32,339 bases of DNA from Catenulispora sp. (lineage in GTDB: Bacteria > Actinomycetota > Actinomycetes > Streptomycetales > Catenulisporaceae): the NCBI GenBank assembly GCA_013362315.1, contig JABFWL010000681.1:1-32339 (forward strand), written 5' to 3'. This document shows, one piece after another, positions 1-6,716 of the stretch (position 1 is the stretch's first letter; the number at the start of each line of letters is the position of its first letter). The position numbers and the translations under genes are program-made. The notes beneath the pieces were generated by a model that was given only the letters and a program-made list of their open reading frames with translations, searched no databases and had not been told where the DNA came from.

Positions 1-1
1 G

Positions 2-106
2 GTGGTGCTCATGGTCAAGTCCTGGGCCGAGGCCAATGTCGCGACCATCCAGGCCGCGAGAGCCGAATACGACGCCTGCGAGAGCGGTGCGTTCCACCCG
101 GTGTAG
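2..106 (+). CDS. C-terminal end of an unidentified protein (5' cut by window)
   Basis: Frame 2 is open from the window edge and ends in TAG after 34 codons (tail ...AEYDACESGAFHPV). Codons carry the usual G/C third position, so I take it as the end of a real gene. No family can be named from this stub. The next feature, a degraded cell-wall-binding repeat, follows within about 30 bp. Confidence 0.45.
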   Translation: MVLMVKSWAEANVATIQAARAEYDACESGAFHPV

Positions 107-135
107 GGGTTCGATCCGCCATATCCGAGTACTGA

Positions 136-678
136 TTTGCCGGCGGCGTTGACCGGGCTGATAACATCCGCTGCCCGAGCGTCGTCACAGTATGGGGGGA
201 AGGCCGTCATGACGTCTTCGATCACACGGCCCCCACTCCGGAGCAGGCGCCGACCCACCTCGTGGCGATCGGCGGCGGCGCGGCGAAGGCGGTCGGTACC
301 CTGCCCGGCGTCGATGAGAACCCGACGACGGGCAACACGTTGGTCTTCGTCGGCGCGAACCGCTACGACACCGCCGCCAAGGTCGCCGGGTTCTTCCTGG
401 ACAGCGGCAAGCACAACGGCACCTACTTCTCCGTCGGAATCGCCACCGGCGTCGGCTACGCCGACGCCCTCACCGGCGGTTCCTACCTCTCCGCGGTCGG
501 CGGCGGCCCCCTGCTGCTCACCAACCCCGCGAGCGAATCCCCGCAGACCTCGGCGGAACTCACGAAGTGGGCCGGCTACGCGCCGAACGTCTTGGTGCTC
601 GGCGGTACCACCGCGGTGTCGGCCGGCGTCTTCAGCTCGGTGGTGTCGCAGGTCCACGGCGTCGTGGCCGCGTTCTGA
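136..678 (+). pseudogene. Cell-wall-binding repeat 2 (CWB_2) protein remnant
   Basis: The frame ending in ...VVSQVHGVVAAF encodes a clear cell wall-binding repeat 2 unit (Pfam CWB_2). It shows FVGANRYDTAAKVAG, then GVGYADALTGG, GGPLLLT and VLVLGGTTAVS in canonical order. The same frame is open back to a TGA at 133-135, and just after it FAGGVDRADNI resembles a decayed repeat opening. No ATG with a ribosome site exists. The ORF track uses a GTG at 262 lacking a Shine-Dalgarno and lying inside the fold, and no signal peptide is present. Intact family members are secreted and carry three such repeats, so this is probably the 3' remnant of a larger gene. A short expressed protein cannot be excluded. 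Confidence 0.65.
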
Positions 679-736
679 CCACCCGCGATCAGCCCTCGGC
701 CGCCACGGTGGTCGCCGTTGAGCCGACCGTCGGCGA

Positions 737-1480
737 TCAGCCCCGGTCGAGCGTCTTCAGCAGCGCCTCCGACGACGCGACGGCTCCGAACACGCCGCCC
801 TGCATCGTCACCATCCGCACCGCGGCCTCGTGGTTGGCCGGGTCGGTCGCCCCGGTGCAGTCGGTCAGGAGCAGGCACTCGTACCCGCGGTCGTTGGCCT
901 CGCGCATCGTGGTGTGGACGCAGACGTCCGTCGTGATCCCGGTCAGGATGATGTGGGTGATCCCGCGGGTGCGCAGCAGCAGGTCGAGGTCGGTGGCGTA
1001 GAAGGCGCCCTTGCCGGGCTTGTCGACGATCAGCTCGCCGTCCAGCGGCGCGGCCTCCGGGACGATCTGCCAGCCGGGCTCGCCCCGGACCAGGATGCGG
1101 CCGCAGGGCCCGGAATCGCCGATGCCCGCGCCGATCTGCCGCGAGCGCCACAGCTTGTTCGGCGGGCAGTCGGCGAGGTCGGCGCGGTGGCCCTCCCGCG
1201 TGTGGATCACGGTGAAGCCGAGGGCGCGCGCCGCCGCCAGCACGCGCGCGGTCGGGATGAGCGGGGCTCTGGTCAGGGCGAGGTCGTAGCCCATGGTGTC
1301 GACGTAGCCGCCGGGACCGCAGAAGTCCGTCTGCCAGTCGATGCAGATCAGGGCGGTGGCGGCCGGATTCAGGACACCGTCATAGGGCCACGCGTACGGT
1401 TCTGCCGCGACGGTGCCGTAGGTGCGCGGCGCCGTCTGAGGTACCTTCTGGGGCGCCGCCTGAGCCTCGGTCTCGGTCAT
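737..1480 (-). CDS. Isochorismatase-family cysteine hydrolase (biuret/ureidoacrylate amidohydrolase-like), copy 1
   Basis: The 247-aa protein has the Asp-Lys-Cys triad of the isochorismatase-like fold: Asp48 in ICIDWQTDF, Lys154 in VDKPGKGAF and Cys187 in TTDVCVHTT. These enzymes cleave C-N bonds of small amides through a Cys thioester; family members include biuret hydrolase, RutB and nicotinamidase. [10 protein letters not shown] and [15 protein letters not shown] point to the biuret/ureidoacrylate amidohydrolase side, but the substrate is inferred. The first ~38 residues are an Ala/Pro-rich extension. ATG at 1480 has AGAGAGG upstream. It lies 39 bp downstream of the GntR gene on the same strand, suggesting co-transcription, and has a close paralogue at 4955-5665. 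Confidence 0.88.
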   Translation of the reverse strand: MTETEAQAAPQKVPQTAPRTYGTVAAEPYAWPYDGVLNPAATALICIDWQTDFCGPGGYVDTMGYDLALTRAPLIPTARVLAAARALGFTVIHTREGHRADLADCPPNKLWRSRQIGAGIGDSGPCGRILVRGEPGWQIVPEAAPLDGELIVDKPGKGAFYATDLDLLLRTRGITHIILTGITTDVCVHTTMREANDRGYECLLLTDCTGATDPANHEAAVRMVTMQGGVFGAVASSEALLKTLDRG

Positions 1481-1519
1481 CGGTCTGCCTCTCTGCGGTC
1501 GAGGTGCCAGTCGAGTGTG

Positions 1520-2230
1520 TCAGTCGAGGGTCGCCATCCGGGCGATGGCGCGCAGGGCCCGCTCCTCGGCGATCTCCTTGGATTGCGCGAGATGCGCGCG
1601 GAAGAGCCTCTCGGCGCCGACCGGATCGTCGGCGGCGACGGCCCGCAGGATCCCCAGGTGCTCGCCGATGGTCGCCTCGACGCGGTCGTCGCTCAGGAAG
1701 TCGTGGATCCGGATCACCCGGATCCGGGCGTTGACCGAGCGCAGCAGATCGGCGACGACCTCGTTGCCGGCGGCCTGGGCGAGCCGGACGTGGAAGTCCT
1801 CGTCGGTGGCGACGAACCCGGCGTCGGCCGCGGGCGGATCACGGCGCAGCGCCTCCCAGTCGTCGCGCAGCGCGTCCAGCTTCCGGCGGTCGTGCGACGT
1901 GCCGGCCTCCTGAGGCCGCCAGAGCGCGCCGATCTCCAGTGACCGGCGGGCCTCGTAGAGGCAGGCGATGTCGTTCGGATCGGGAACGGCGGGACGGTAG
2001 CCGCCCTGCGGGTGCTGGCTGACGAGCCCCTCGCCGTGCAGGCGGATCAGCGCGTGCCGGACCGGTGTCCGCGAGACCCCGAACTCCGCCGCGAGCCGCT
2101 CCTCGGCCAGCCGCCGGGTCAGCGGGAACCCGCCGGCCAGCAGGCGGTCGCGCAGCCGGCGGTAGGCGGATTCGCTGGGCGACACATTCGACGGAGCGGG
2201 ATCCTGAAGCGTATCCACGGCGGAATCCAT
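1520..2230 (-). CDS. GntR-family transcriptional regulator, FCD subfamily
   Basis: The 236-aa protein has an N-terminal winged helix (about residues 20-85: AYRRLRDRLLAGG, then EFGVSRTPVRHALIRLHGEGLV) and an all-helical FCD ligand domain. Candidate metal/carboxylate ligands are the Asp and His of DEDFHVRLAQAAGN and the two His in EHLGILRAV and RAHL. FCD regulators usually sense small organic acids and control adjacent catabolic genes. It is the first gene of a probable two-gene unit with the downstream hydrolase. The effector is unknown; the amidase neighbours suggest an amide or ureide compound. Start ATG 2230 is preceded by a weak GCAGGAT. Confidence 0.88.
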   Translation of the reverse strand: MDSAVDTLQDPAPSNVSPSESAYRRLRDRLLAGGFPLTRRLAEERLAAEFGVSRTPVRHALIRLHGEGLVSQHPQGGYRPAVPDPNDIACLYEARRSLEIGALWRPQEAGTSHDRRKLDALRDDWEALRRDPPAADAGFVATDEDFHVRLAQAAGNEVVADLLRSVNARIRVIRIHDFLSDDRVEATIGEHLGILRAVAADDPVGAERLFRAHLAQSKEIAEERALRAIARMATLD

Positions 2231-2356
2231 GCCGTAATCCTGCGCAGACGGCGTGTCGCGGCCGTTGCCCGGGCGTTACTTCGGCGTCAATACCACCGTC
2301 TGGCAGCCCTCTGACATAGTGCCCTGGCCGGAACCGCGGGCCGCCGTCGCGCACTC

Positions 2357-2362
2357 TATGCT
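2357..2362 (+). promoter_or_regulatory. Candidate -10 element for a leaderless hydrolase transcript
   Basis: TATGCT lies exactly 7 nt before the ATG at 2370. The arrangement TANNNT-N7-ATG is typical of leaderless actinobacterial genes, and no Shine-Dalgarno precedes either in-frame ATG (2358 or 2370). No good -35 is visible. Confidence 0.35.
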
Positions 2363-2369
2363 GACCGGC

Positions 2370-3026
2370 ATGCCCGCCCCGCGAGTGGTCCTCATCCATG
2401 GCGCCGCTACGACCGCGGCGGTCTGGAACCCGGTGTGCGAAGTCCTGTCGCGGACTCGGCCCGACATCAAGGTGGCGGCTCCGCAGCGGGCTTACAGCGG
2501 TGATCTGGACACGGAGTTGGCGTCCCTGGCCGAGCCGGCGGCAGGAGCGGTGGTGGTCGGCGTGAGCGGTGGGGCGACCCTGGGCCTGGCTCTGCTGGCT
2601 TCGGGCGTGCCGCTGGCCGGCGCGGTCCTGCACGAACCCGCCGTCGGGAGCCTCGTCCCCGGCCTGCTCGCGCCCGTCGCGGCCGGGTACCGGGCGCGCG
2701 GCGTGCCGGGGTTCGGCGCGGCGTTGTACGGGCCGGCCTGGGACGCCTCGATGGCCCCGGCGGATCCCGAGGCGGTGGGCCGCGACTTCGCCATGTTCGG
2801 CGCCTTCGAACCGGCGGCGCCGGCGACCGTCCCCGACCCCGGCCGGACGTCGACGACGGTCGGCGAGCTGTCGCCACCGGCCCGGCACGAAGCGGCGCGC
2901 GCCTTGAGCAGTTTCGCGGGCCTGCCCTTCCAGGTGCTGGAAGGGTGCGGGCACGCGGTGCATCTGGAGCGGCCGCAGTTGTTCGCGGCCGTCATCGGGC
3001 GGGCCGTGGGGCCGGTGCGGGGGTGA
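2370..3026 (+). CDS. Small alpha/beta hydrolase
   Basis: About 218 aa, a single alpha/beta hydrolase fold. RVVLIHGAATTAAVW is the oxyanion-hole HG loop, VVGVSGGATLG is the nucleophile elbow with Ser in GVSGG, and the C-terminal GCGHAVHLERP holds the catalytic His. The protein is shorter than typical members and the cap region is small. Substrate unknown. ATG 2370 (MPAPRVVLIHG) fits a leaderless start; ATG 2358 would add four residues. It is transcribed toward the permease and lies among amide-hydrolase genes, but a pathway link is only positional. Confidence 0.8.
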   Translation: MPAPRVVLIHGAATTAAVWNPVCEVLSRTRPDIKVAAPQRAYSGDLDTELASLAEPAAGAVVVGVSGGATLGLALLASGVPLAGAVLHEPAVGSLVPGLLAPVAAGYRARGVPGFGAALYGPAWDASMAPADPEAVGRDFAMFGAFEPAAPATVPDPGRTSTTVGELSPPARHEAARALSSFAGLPFQVLEGCGHAVHLERPQLFAAVIGRAVGPVRG

Positions 3027-3038
3027 GCTCCGGCCCCG

Positions 3039-3057
3039 CCGGCCACCCTCAGGCCGG
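3039..3057. terminator. Possible bidirectional hairpin between convergent genes
   Basis: CCGGCC and GGCCGG form a 6-bp stem around a 7-nt loop just after the hydrolase stop, overlapping the permease stop codon. There is no T-tract, which is common for actinobacterial terminators. Short stem, so low confidence. Confidence 0.3.
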
Positions 3058-4695
3058 TTCGGCGACCAACAGCGCCTCGTCGGGGGCGGGGACGCGCGCA
3101 GGCACCTTGCGGAAGTGGAACAGGATGCAGACGACGGCGGCGAACGCATAGCCGAGCGCCACCTCGCCGTTGATGTCCCAACCGACCTTCGGGCCGTGGA
3201 TCAGGCCGACGAAGGCCAGGACGGCGCCGGCCGCGCAGTAGATCGCGGCCTTGGCGAACGCCCGGTCGATCAGGAAGACGACGATGGCTCCGAGGATGAG
3301 GCCCGCGAGCACCGCTCCGTCGCCGAGGTACATCAGGCCTTTGTAGATCACGCCCGCGCTGACCAGAGAGCTCTCCGGGACGGTGCCCGGGGTGGTGCTG
3401 GTCGGCGGGATCAGCTTGGCGCCCGAGGAGAAGTCCACGTTCTGGTAGCCGACGGCGGACAGGACGTTCGCCATCTGGCCCTGGGCCCAGGAGGCGACGT
3501 TGGGGATGATGGCGATCATGACCGCCGCCGCGTGCGCGCGGGGGACCGCCTGGAAGGCCTGGGCACCGATGAGCAGGCCGATGTAGAGCAGGATCGGAAC
3601 GATCGCCGGCAGCGGGAGCAGTGCGCCGAGGAGGCCGAACATGCCGGTGAAACAGAGGATTGCCACAACGATGCCGGAGGCCATGGAGTAGCTCGTGCGG
3701 CCGCCGGCCTCCTTCCAGCCGGGGTGGCCGATGTAGACGGCCGGCGGGAAGGGGCTGCCCAGGGCGGCGCCGACGATGGCCCCGGTGCCGTCCGCGAGCA
3801 GGACGGACCGCAGGTTGTAGTCGTCGCCCGCGACCGAGGCGCTCTCCACGTTGGTCATGCCCTCGGTGAAGTTGTAGATGCCCAGCGGGATGGCCGTGGA
3901 CAGCAGCGGCCCGATGTGGCTGATGCCGGTGAACAGCAGGTGGAACTGGAAGGTCGGCAGCCCGATCGCGATGTCCTTGGCGGCGGTCGAGACGTCCGGG
4001 GCGGACATGAACCCGCCGGCCCAGCCGACGGCCGTGCCGACGAGCAGGGCGGCCAGGCCGACCGGAATGTTGCCGGGCAGGCGCAGGTTGGTGAAGAAGC
4101 CGATCAGGATGATCATGAGCACCGGCAGCGCGATCCAGGCCTGCTCCCACATCTGGCCGGCCGGCCGCATCGAGATGAAGGCCACCGAGATGCCGGCCAG
4201 CGTGCCGAGCAGCGCCGCGCGGGGCGTCCACCGCCGGATGTACGGCCCGACGAAGGCGCCGACCAGGACGATGACACCGATGACGAACGCCCAGGCCAGA
4301 CCGGCCTCCCAGGCCCGGATCGGGTCCTTCGTCGCCAGGTAGGTGGGAAGCATGATGACGAACGTCACGATGAACATGTGCGGCACCGAGGGCCCGTACG
4401 GCATCGCCGCGACGTCGGTCCGGTTCTCCCGGCGCGCCAGGCGCCGCGCGAGGTAGGTGTAGTACACGTTGCCGATCAGCAGTTCGACGCCGAGCGCCGG
4501 CAGGATCGTGTGGAACGCGTCGTGCTTGGAGACGCCGACGACGCCGACGACGAGTCCGGTGAGGACGAGCACGTTGACCAGCACGTTGAATCCGAGGCCG
4601 AAGAACGCGTTGGTGTCGCCGGGCACCCACCAGGGGAGTACGAGCGGCGGGCGGGTCTCCGTGTTGGCGGCCGGGGATGGTGTGACCGTGGACAT
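3049..4695 (-). CDS. NCS2-like (nucleobase/ureide-type) membrane permease
   Basis: The 548-aa protein is very hydrophobic, with about 12-14 transmembrane segments (for example NVLVNVLVLTGLVVGVVGV, PVLMIILIGFFTNL, GAVLAFVGLIHG). It opens with a short polar N-terminus and PPLVLPWWVPGDTNAFFGLGFNV. The overall pattern resembles the NCS2/AzgA xanthine-uracil-type permeases, with a polar substrate-loop candidate at YNFTEGMTNVESA. I chose ATG 4695 because the minus strand reads GGAGCCGCC-ATG; the track start at 4863 adds an Arg-rich non-membrane leader without support. It lies 259 bp downstream of the second cysteine hydrolase on the same strand, so it probably imports that pathway's substrate. Substrate not determined. 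Confidence 0.82.
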   Translation of the reverse strand: MSTVTPSPAANTETRPPLVLPWWVPGDTNAFFGLGFNVLVNVLVLTGLVVGVVGVSKHDAFHTILPALGVELLIGNVYYTYLARRLARRENRTDVAAMPYGPSVPHMFIVTFVIMLPTYLATKDPIRAWEAGLAWAFVIGVIVLVGAFVGPYIRRWTPRAALLGTLAGISVAFISMRPAGQMWEQAWIALPVLMIILIGFFTNLRLPGNIPVGLAALLVGTAVGWAGGFMSAPDVSTAAKDIAIGLPTFQFHLLFTGISHIGPLLSTAIPLGIYNFTEGMTNVESASVAGDDYNLRSVLLADGTGAIVGAALGSPFPPAVYIGHPGWKEAGGRTSYSMASGIVVAILCFTGMFGLLGALLPLPAIVPILLYIGLLIGAQAFQAVPRAHAAAVMIAIIPNVASWAQGQMANVLSAVGYQNVDFSSGAKLIPPTSTTPGTVPESSLVSAGVIYKGLMYLGDGAVLAGLILGAIVVFLIDRAFAKAAIYCAAGAVLAFVGLIHGPKVGWDINGEVALGYAFAAVVCILFHFRKVPARVPAPDEALLVAEPA

Positions 4696-4868
4696 GGCGG
4701 CTCCATGGCTGGGTTGGATGGCCGGGCGTGCGGCGCGGTGTCGCGCCGAGGTGCGGTGATGCACGGTGATGTGCGGTGCGCGGTGCCAGACGAGCCGTGC
4801 TGTGCCGCCCGTGGTACCCGGCCGAACCTCGCGCCGGACGGGCGACGGCGGTAGTGACATCAAGCTCT

Positions 4869-4964
4869 GAGACCCCAGAGCCCTGTGACCTCAGTAGACC
4901 GGGATCTCAGAACGTCGAGATCTCAGAACGTCGAGATCTCAGAACGCTGGGATCTCAGGACACC
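4869..4964. repeat. Six-unit 16-bp tandem repeat
   Basis: Six consecutive 16-nt units begin at 4869, 4885, 4901, 4917, 4933 and 4949. Units 3-5 are nearly identical (G[AG]GATCTCAGAACGTC), while units 1, 2 and 6 are decayed. The junction-spanning GAGATCTC is self-complementary. The array covers the end of the minus-strand hydrolase gene (stop TGA at 4955-4957 lies in unit 6) and runs into the gap before the permease. Confidence 0.85.
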
Positions 4965-5665
4965 GTCGTGACGGCGTCCGCGCCGGCCGCCGATCCGAGC
5001 GCGGCCAGATAGTCGGCGGACGTCGCCGTCCAGCCGAAGATGCCGCCCTGAGCCGCGATCATCGCCAACGCGGCCTGCTGGAAGTCGGCGAAATACGAGC
5101 CGACGCAGTCGGAGAGCACCAGGCAGTCGAAGCCGCGGTCGTTCGCCTCGCGGACCGTCGTATGGACGCACACCTCGGTGGTCACGCCGGTGACGATCAG
5201 CTGGGTGACGCCGAGCCCGGCGAGGATCTCCCCGAACGCGGTCGCGTAGAACGCTCCCTTGCCGGGCTTGTCGACGACCGGCTCGCCGGGTACCGGAGCC
5301 AACTCGTCGACGATGTCGTGGCCGTACTCGCCGCGGATGAGGATGCGGCCCTTGGGCCCCAAGTCGCCGATCCGCATCGACGGCGCGCCGCGGTGGAGCT
5401 TGCTCGGCGGGCAGTCGGACAGATCGGGCAGATGCCCCTCCCGGGTGTGGATCACGGGCATGCCGGACGCGCGGGCGGCGGCGAGCACGGCCTGCAGCGG
5501 GGCGATGGTCTTGCGCAGCAGGGAGACGTCGTTGCCGAGCGACTCCCCGAACCCGCCGGGCTCGAGGAAGTCCCGCTGCATGTCGATGAGGATGAGCGCG
5601 GCCGACCCGGGGTCGAGCGCGAACGGCGCCGGGCTGGCCGGCACCAGGACGGTGGGGGTGGTCAT
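4955..5665 (-). CDS. Isochorismatase-family cysteine hydrolase, copy 2
   Basis: The 236-aa product is a clear paralogue of the 737-1480 protein. It has the same triad environment (Asp in LILIDMQRDF, Lys in [12 protein letters not shown], Cys in TTEVCVHTTVREAND) and the shared HTREGH and GRILIRGE segments, but lacks the long N-terminal extension. Start ATG 5665 gives MTTPTVLVPAS; the longer track ORF extends into Arg/Pro-rich noncoding frame. The only strong ribosome site (AGGAGG) sits 7 nt before an out-of-frame ATG at 5688 that opens a mini-ORF ending in ATGA at this start. Function is probably amide-bond hydrolysis of a small ureide, imported by the downstream permease. Confidence 0.88.
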   Translation of the reverse strand: MTTPTVLVPASPAPFALDPGSAALILIDMQRDFLEPGGFGESLGNDVSLLRKTIAPLQAVLAAARASGMPVIHTREGHLPDLSDCPPSKLHRGAPSMRIGDLGPKGRILIRGEYGHDIVDELAPVPGEPVVDKPGKGAFYATAFGEILAGLGVTQLIVTGVTTEVCVHTTVREANDRGFDCLVLSDCVGSYFADFQQAALAMIAAQGGIFGWTATSADYLAALGSAAGADAVTTVS

Positions 5666-5688
5666 GACGGGGTCGTCGCCTGGGACAT
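5662..5688 (-). CDS. Candidate 8-aa leader mini-ORF coupled to cysteine hydrolase 2
   Basis: On the minus strand AGGAGG-N7-ATG opens an ORF for MSQATTPS whose TGA overlaps the hydrolase ATG (ATGA). The hydrolase start itself has no Shine-Dalgarno at normal spacing, so the arrangement fits translational coupling through a leader. This is an inference from spacing only. The alternative is that the hydrolase uses AGGAGG at an abnormally long distance. Confidence 0.35.
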   Translation of the reverse strand: MSQATTPS

Positions 5689-6182
5689 CGGATGCCCTCC
5701 TGACGGGGAGTCGGCGCCACCGCCGGGTCGGCGGGTGCGCGGTGTTGCGATGACTGTCGGGCGAGGTGTTTGCCGATGCGAGTCGCCATCGTGAAGAACT
5801 GATTACTGAGGTATCCCATGGTGTATCCGGAACGGGATCCATGATCGGGGCAGGGGCCGGCACATGGCGCCATCGCCGGTCATAACCGGACGTGGCGCAC
5901 GGCGTGGACCGGCAGCCGGGCGGCGACGGTGATCTGGTCGGGGAGGTATCGCAGAGCTCTGACGTGACAGGCGGCGCCCGCCGGGGCGTGGATCTGCTCG
6001 GCGGCGGTGAGCCTGGCACCTAGGTGCCAGGCACGTTGGTGCCACCGGATAAGTCTTCTCGGCCAGGTCAACGGCTGGAAGAGTCTTCCTCAGCAGCAGC
6101 CGCGGATGCGAACCGCGCAGCCTCGCCGGACCGGTTCTGGGCCCGAGGCGATCACCTACCGACGCCGTTTGGGGATACCGCC
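5689..6182. other. Intergenic region upstream of the nucleoside cluster
   Basis: About 490 bp between divergent units. It contains a 10-bp palindrome ATGGCGCCAT (5863-5872), the strong 22-bp palindrome at 6011-6032 (listed separately) and two copies of AGTCTTC downstream of it. No convincing -35/-10 pair is visible. The ORFs called here are Arg/Pro-rich shadows. Promoters for both directions must lie in this stretch. Confidence 0.6.
6011..6046. promoter_or_regulatory. 22-bp perfect palindrome plus a third half-site; candidate operator
   Basis: GCCTGGCACCT is followed directly by its exact reverse complement (6011-6032). A nested palindrome GTGCCAGGCAC spans 6024-6034, and a third GGTGCCA copy occurs at 6038-6044. 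Centred about 160 bp before the first ORF of the gene train, it looks like a dimeric-regulator operator. As RNA it would fold to a 9-bp stem with a CUAG loop, so a terminator for upstream plus-strand readthrough is the alternative. Confidence 0.55.
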
Positions 6183-6398
6183 ATGCCATTTTCCAAGCCG
6201 TTCTCCGCCCGAAACCGTTCTGCGGCCCGCAAGCCTGTCGTCGTCCTGGCCGGAGCCGTCGTACTGCTCAGTACCGCCTACACGGCCGTCGGGGCGAGTG
6301 CCGCCGAAGCTCGGGGCACCACGATCAACGCTCAGGCGGACTCCGGGCCGACTGTGTCTTCGCCCGCCTGCTCCGCGTGCTGGGAGAACGGCCCGTGA
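6183..6398 (+). CDS. Small secreted peptide (71 aa) with CxxC tail
   Basis: ATG 6183 follows GGGGA with 8-nt spacing. The product has a classical Sec signal peptide: basic N-region (about residues 1-17), hydrophobic core VVVLAGAVVLLSTAYTAV and a likely cut after GASA. This leaves about 30 residues ending SSPACSACWENGP. No homologue is recognised. The mature part is small with one Cys-x-x-Cys, compatible with a disulfide loop, metal binding or a modified peptide. Its stop lies one nucleotide before the next ATG (TGACATG), so the two ORFs are coupled. The minus-strand ORFs here lack comparable features. Confidence 0.55.
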   Translation: MPFSKPFSARNRSAARKPVVVLAGAVVLLSTAYTAVGASAAEARGTTINAQADSGPTVSSPACSACWENGP

Positions 6399-6399
6399 C

Positions 6400-6699
6400 A
6401 TGGATCTGATCCTCATCCGGTTGACGGCTTCGGCAACCGCCGCCACGGGGCGGCCGCCCCCCGAGGCCGTGGTCGACATCCTGTGGGTCAACTCGACGCC
6501 GACCGATCGGCTCGAATATGTCAGTGCCCGGGAACGTGAACCGCCGGATCCCGAGTCGATAGACGTGGCCTTGTTCCTGCGCAGCGGTCCGGAATCGGCC
6601 ATAGCGCTCGCTCATGGTCTGTGTTACCGGGCGATCCACAACTCGCCTGTTCTGACCGGTTGGACCGTGAGTGACATCTGTGAATCCTCAGACGATTGA
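6400..6699 (+). CDS. Conserved-looking small protein of unknown function (99 aa)
   Basis: Starts at ATG 6400 one nucleotide after the stop of the secreted-peptide ORF and ends 17 bp before the aminotransferase GTG. The sequence alternates hydrophobic beta-like strands (VVDILWVN, DVALFLRSG) with a helix-like SAIALAHGLCYRAIHN, suggesting a small compact cytoplasmic alpha/beta domain. No motif I can name and no signal peptide. The tight coupling on both sides suggests it belongs to the same transcript, possibly acting on or with the upstream peptide. Confidence 0.55.
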   Translation: MDLILIRLTASATAATGRPPPEAVVDILWVNSTPTDRLEYVSAREREPPDPESIDVALFLRSGPESAIALAHGLCYRAIHNSPVLTGWTVSDICESSDD

Positions 6700-6716
6700 A
6701 ATGTGAGGCTGGGCAA

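Noticed and set aside
2492-4630. 712-aa minus-strand and 579-aa plus-strand (3115-4854) ORFs across the permease gene
   Set aside because: They are low-complexity Arg/Gly/Asp-rich translations from other frames of a GC-rich gene. The 548-aa hydrophobic permease frame is clearly the coding one.
4869-4964. CRISPR array
   Set aside because: Units are 16 nt head-to-tail with no spacers and no cas genes nearby.
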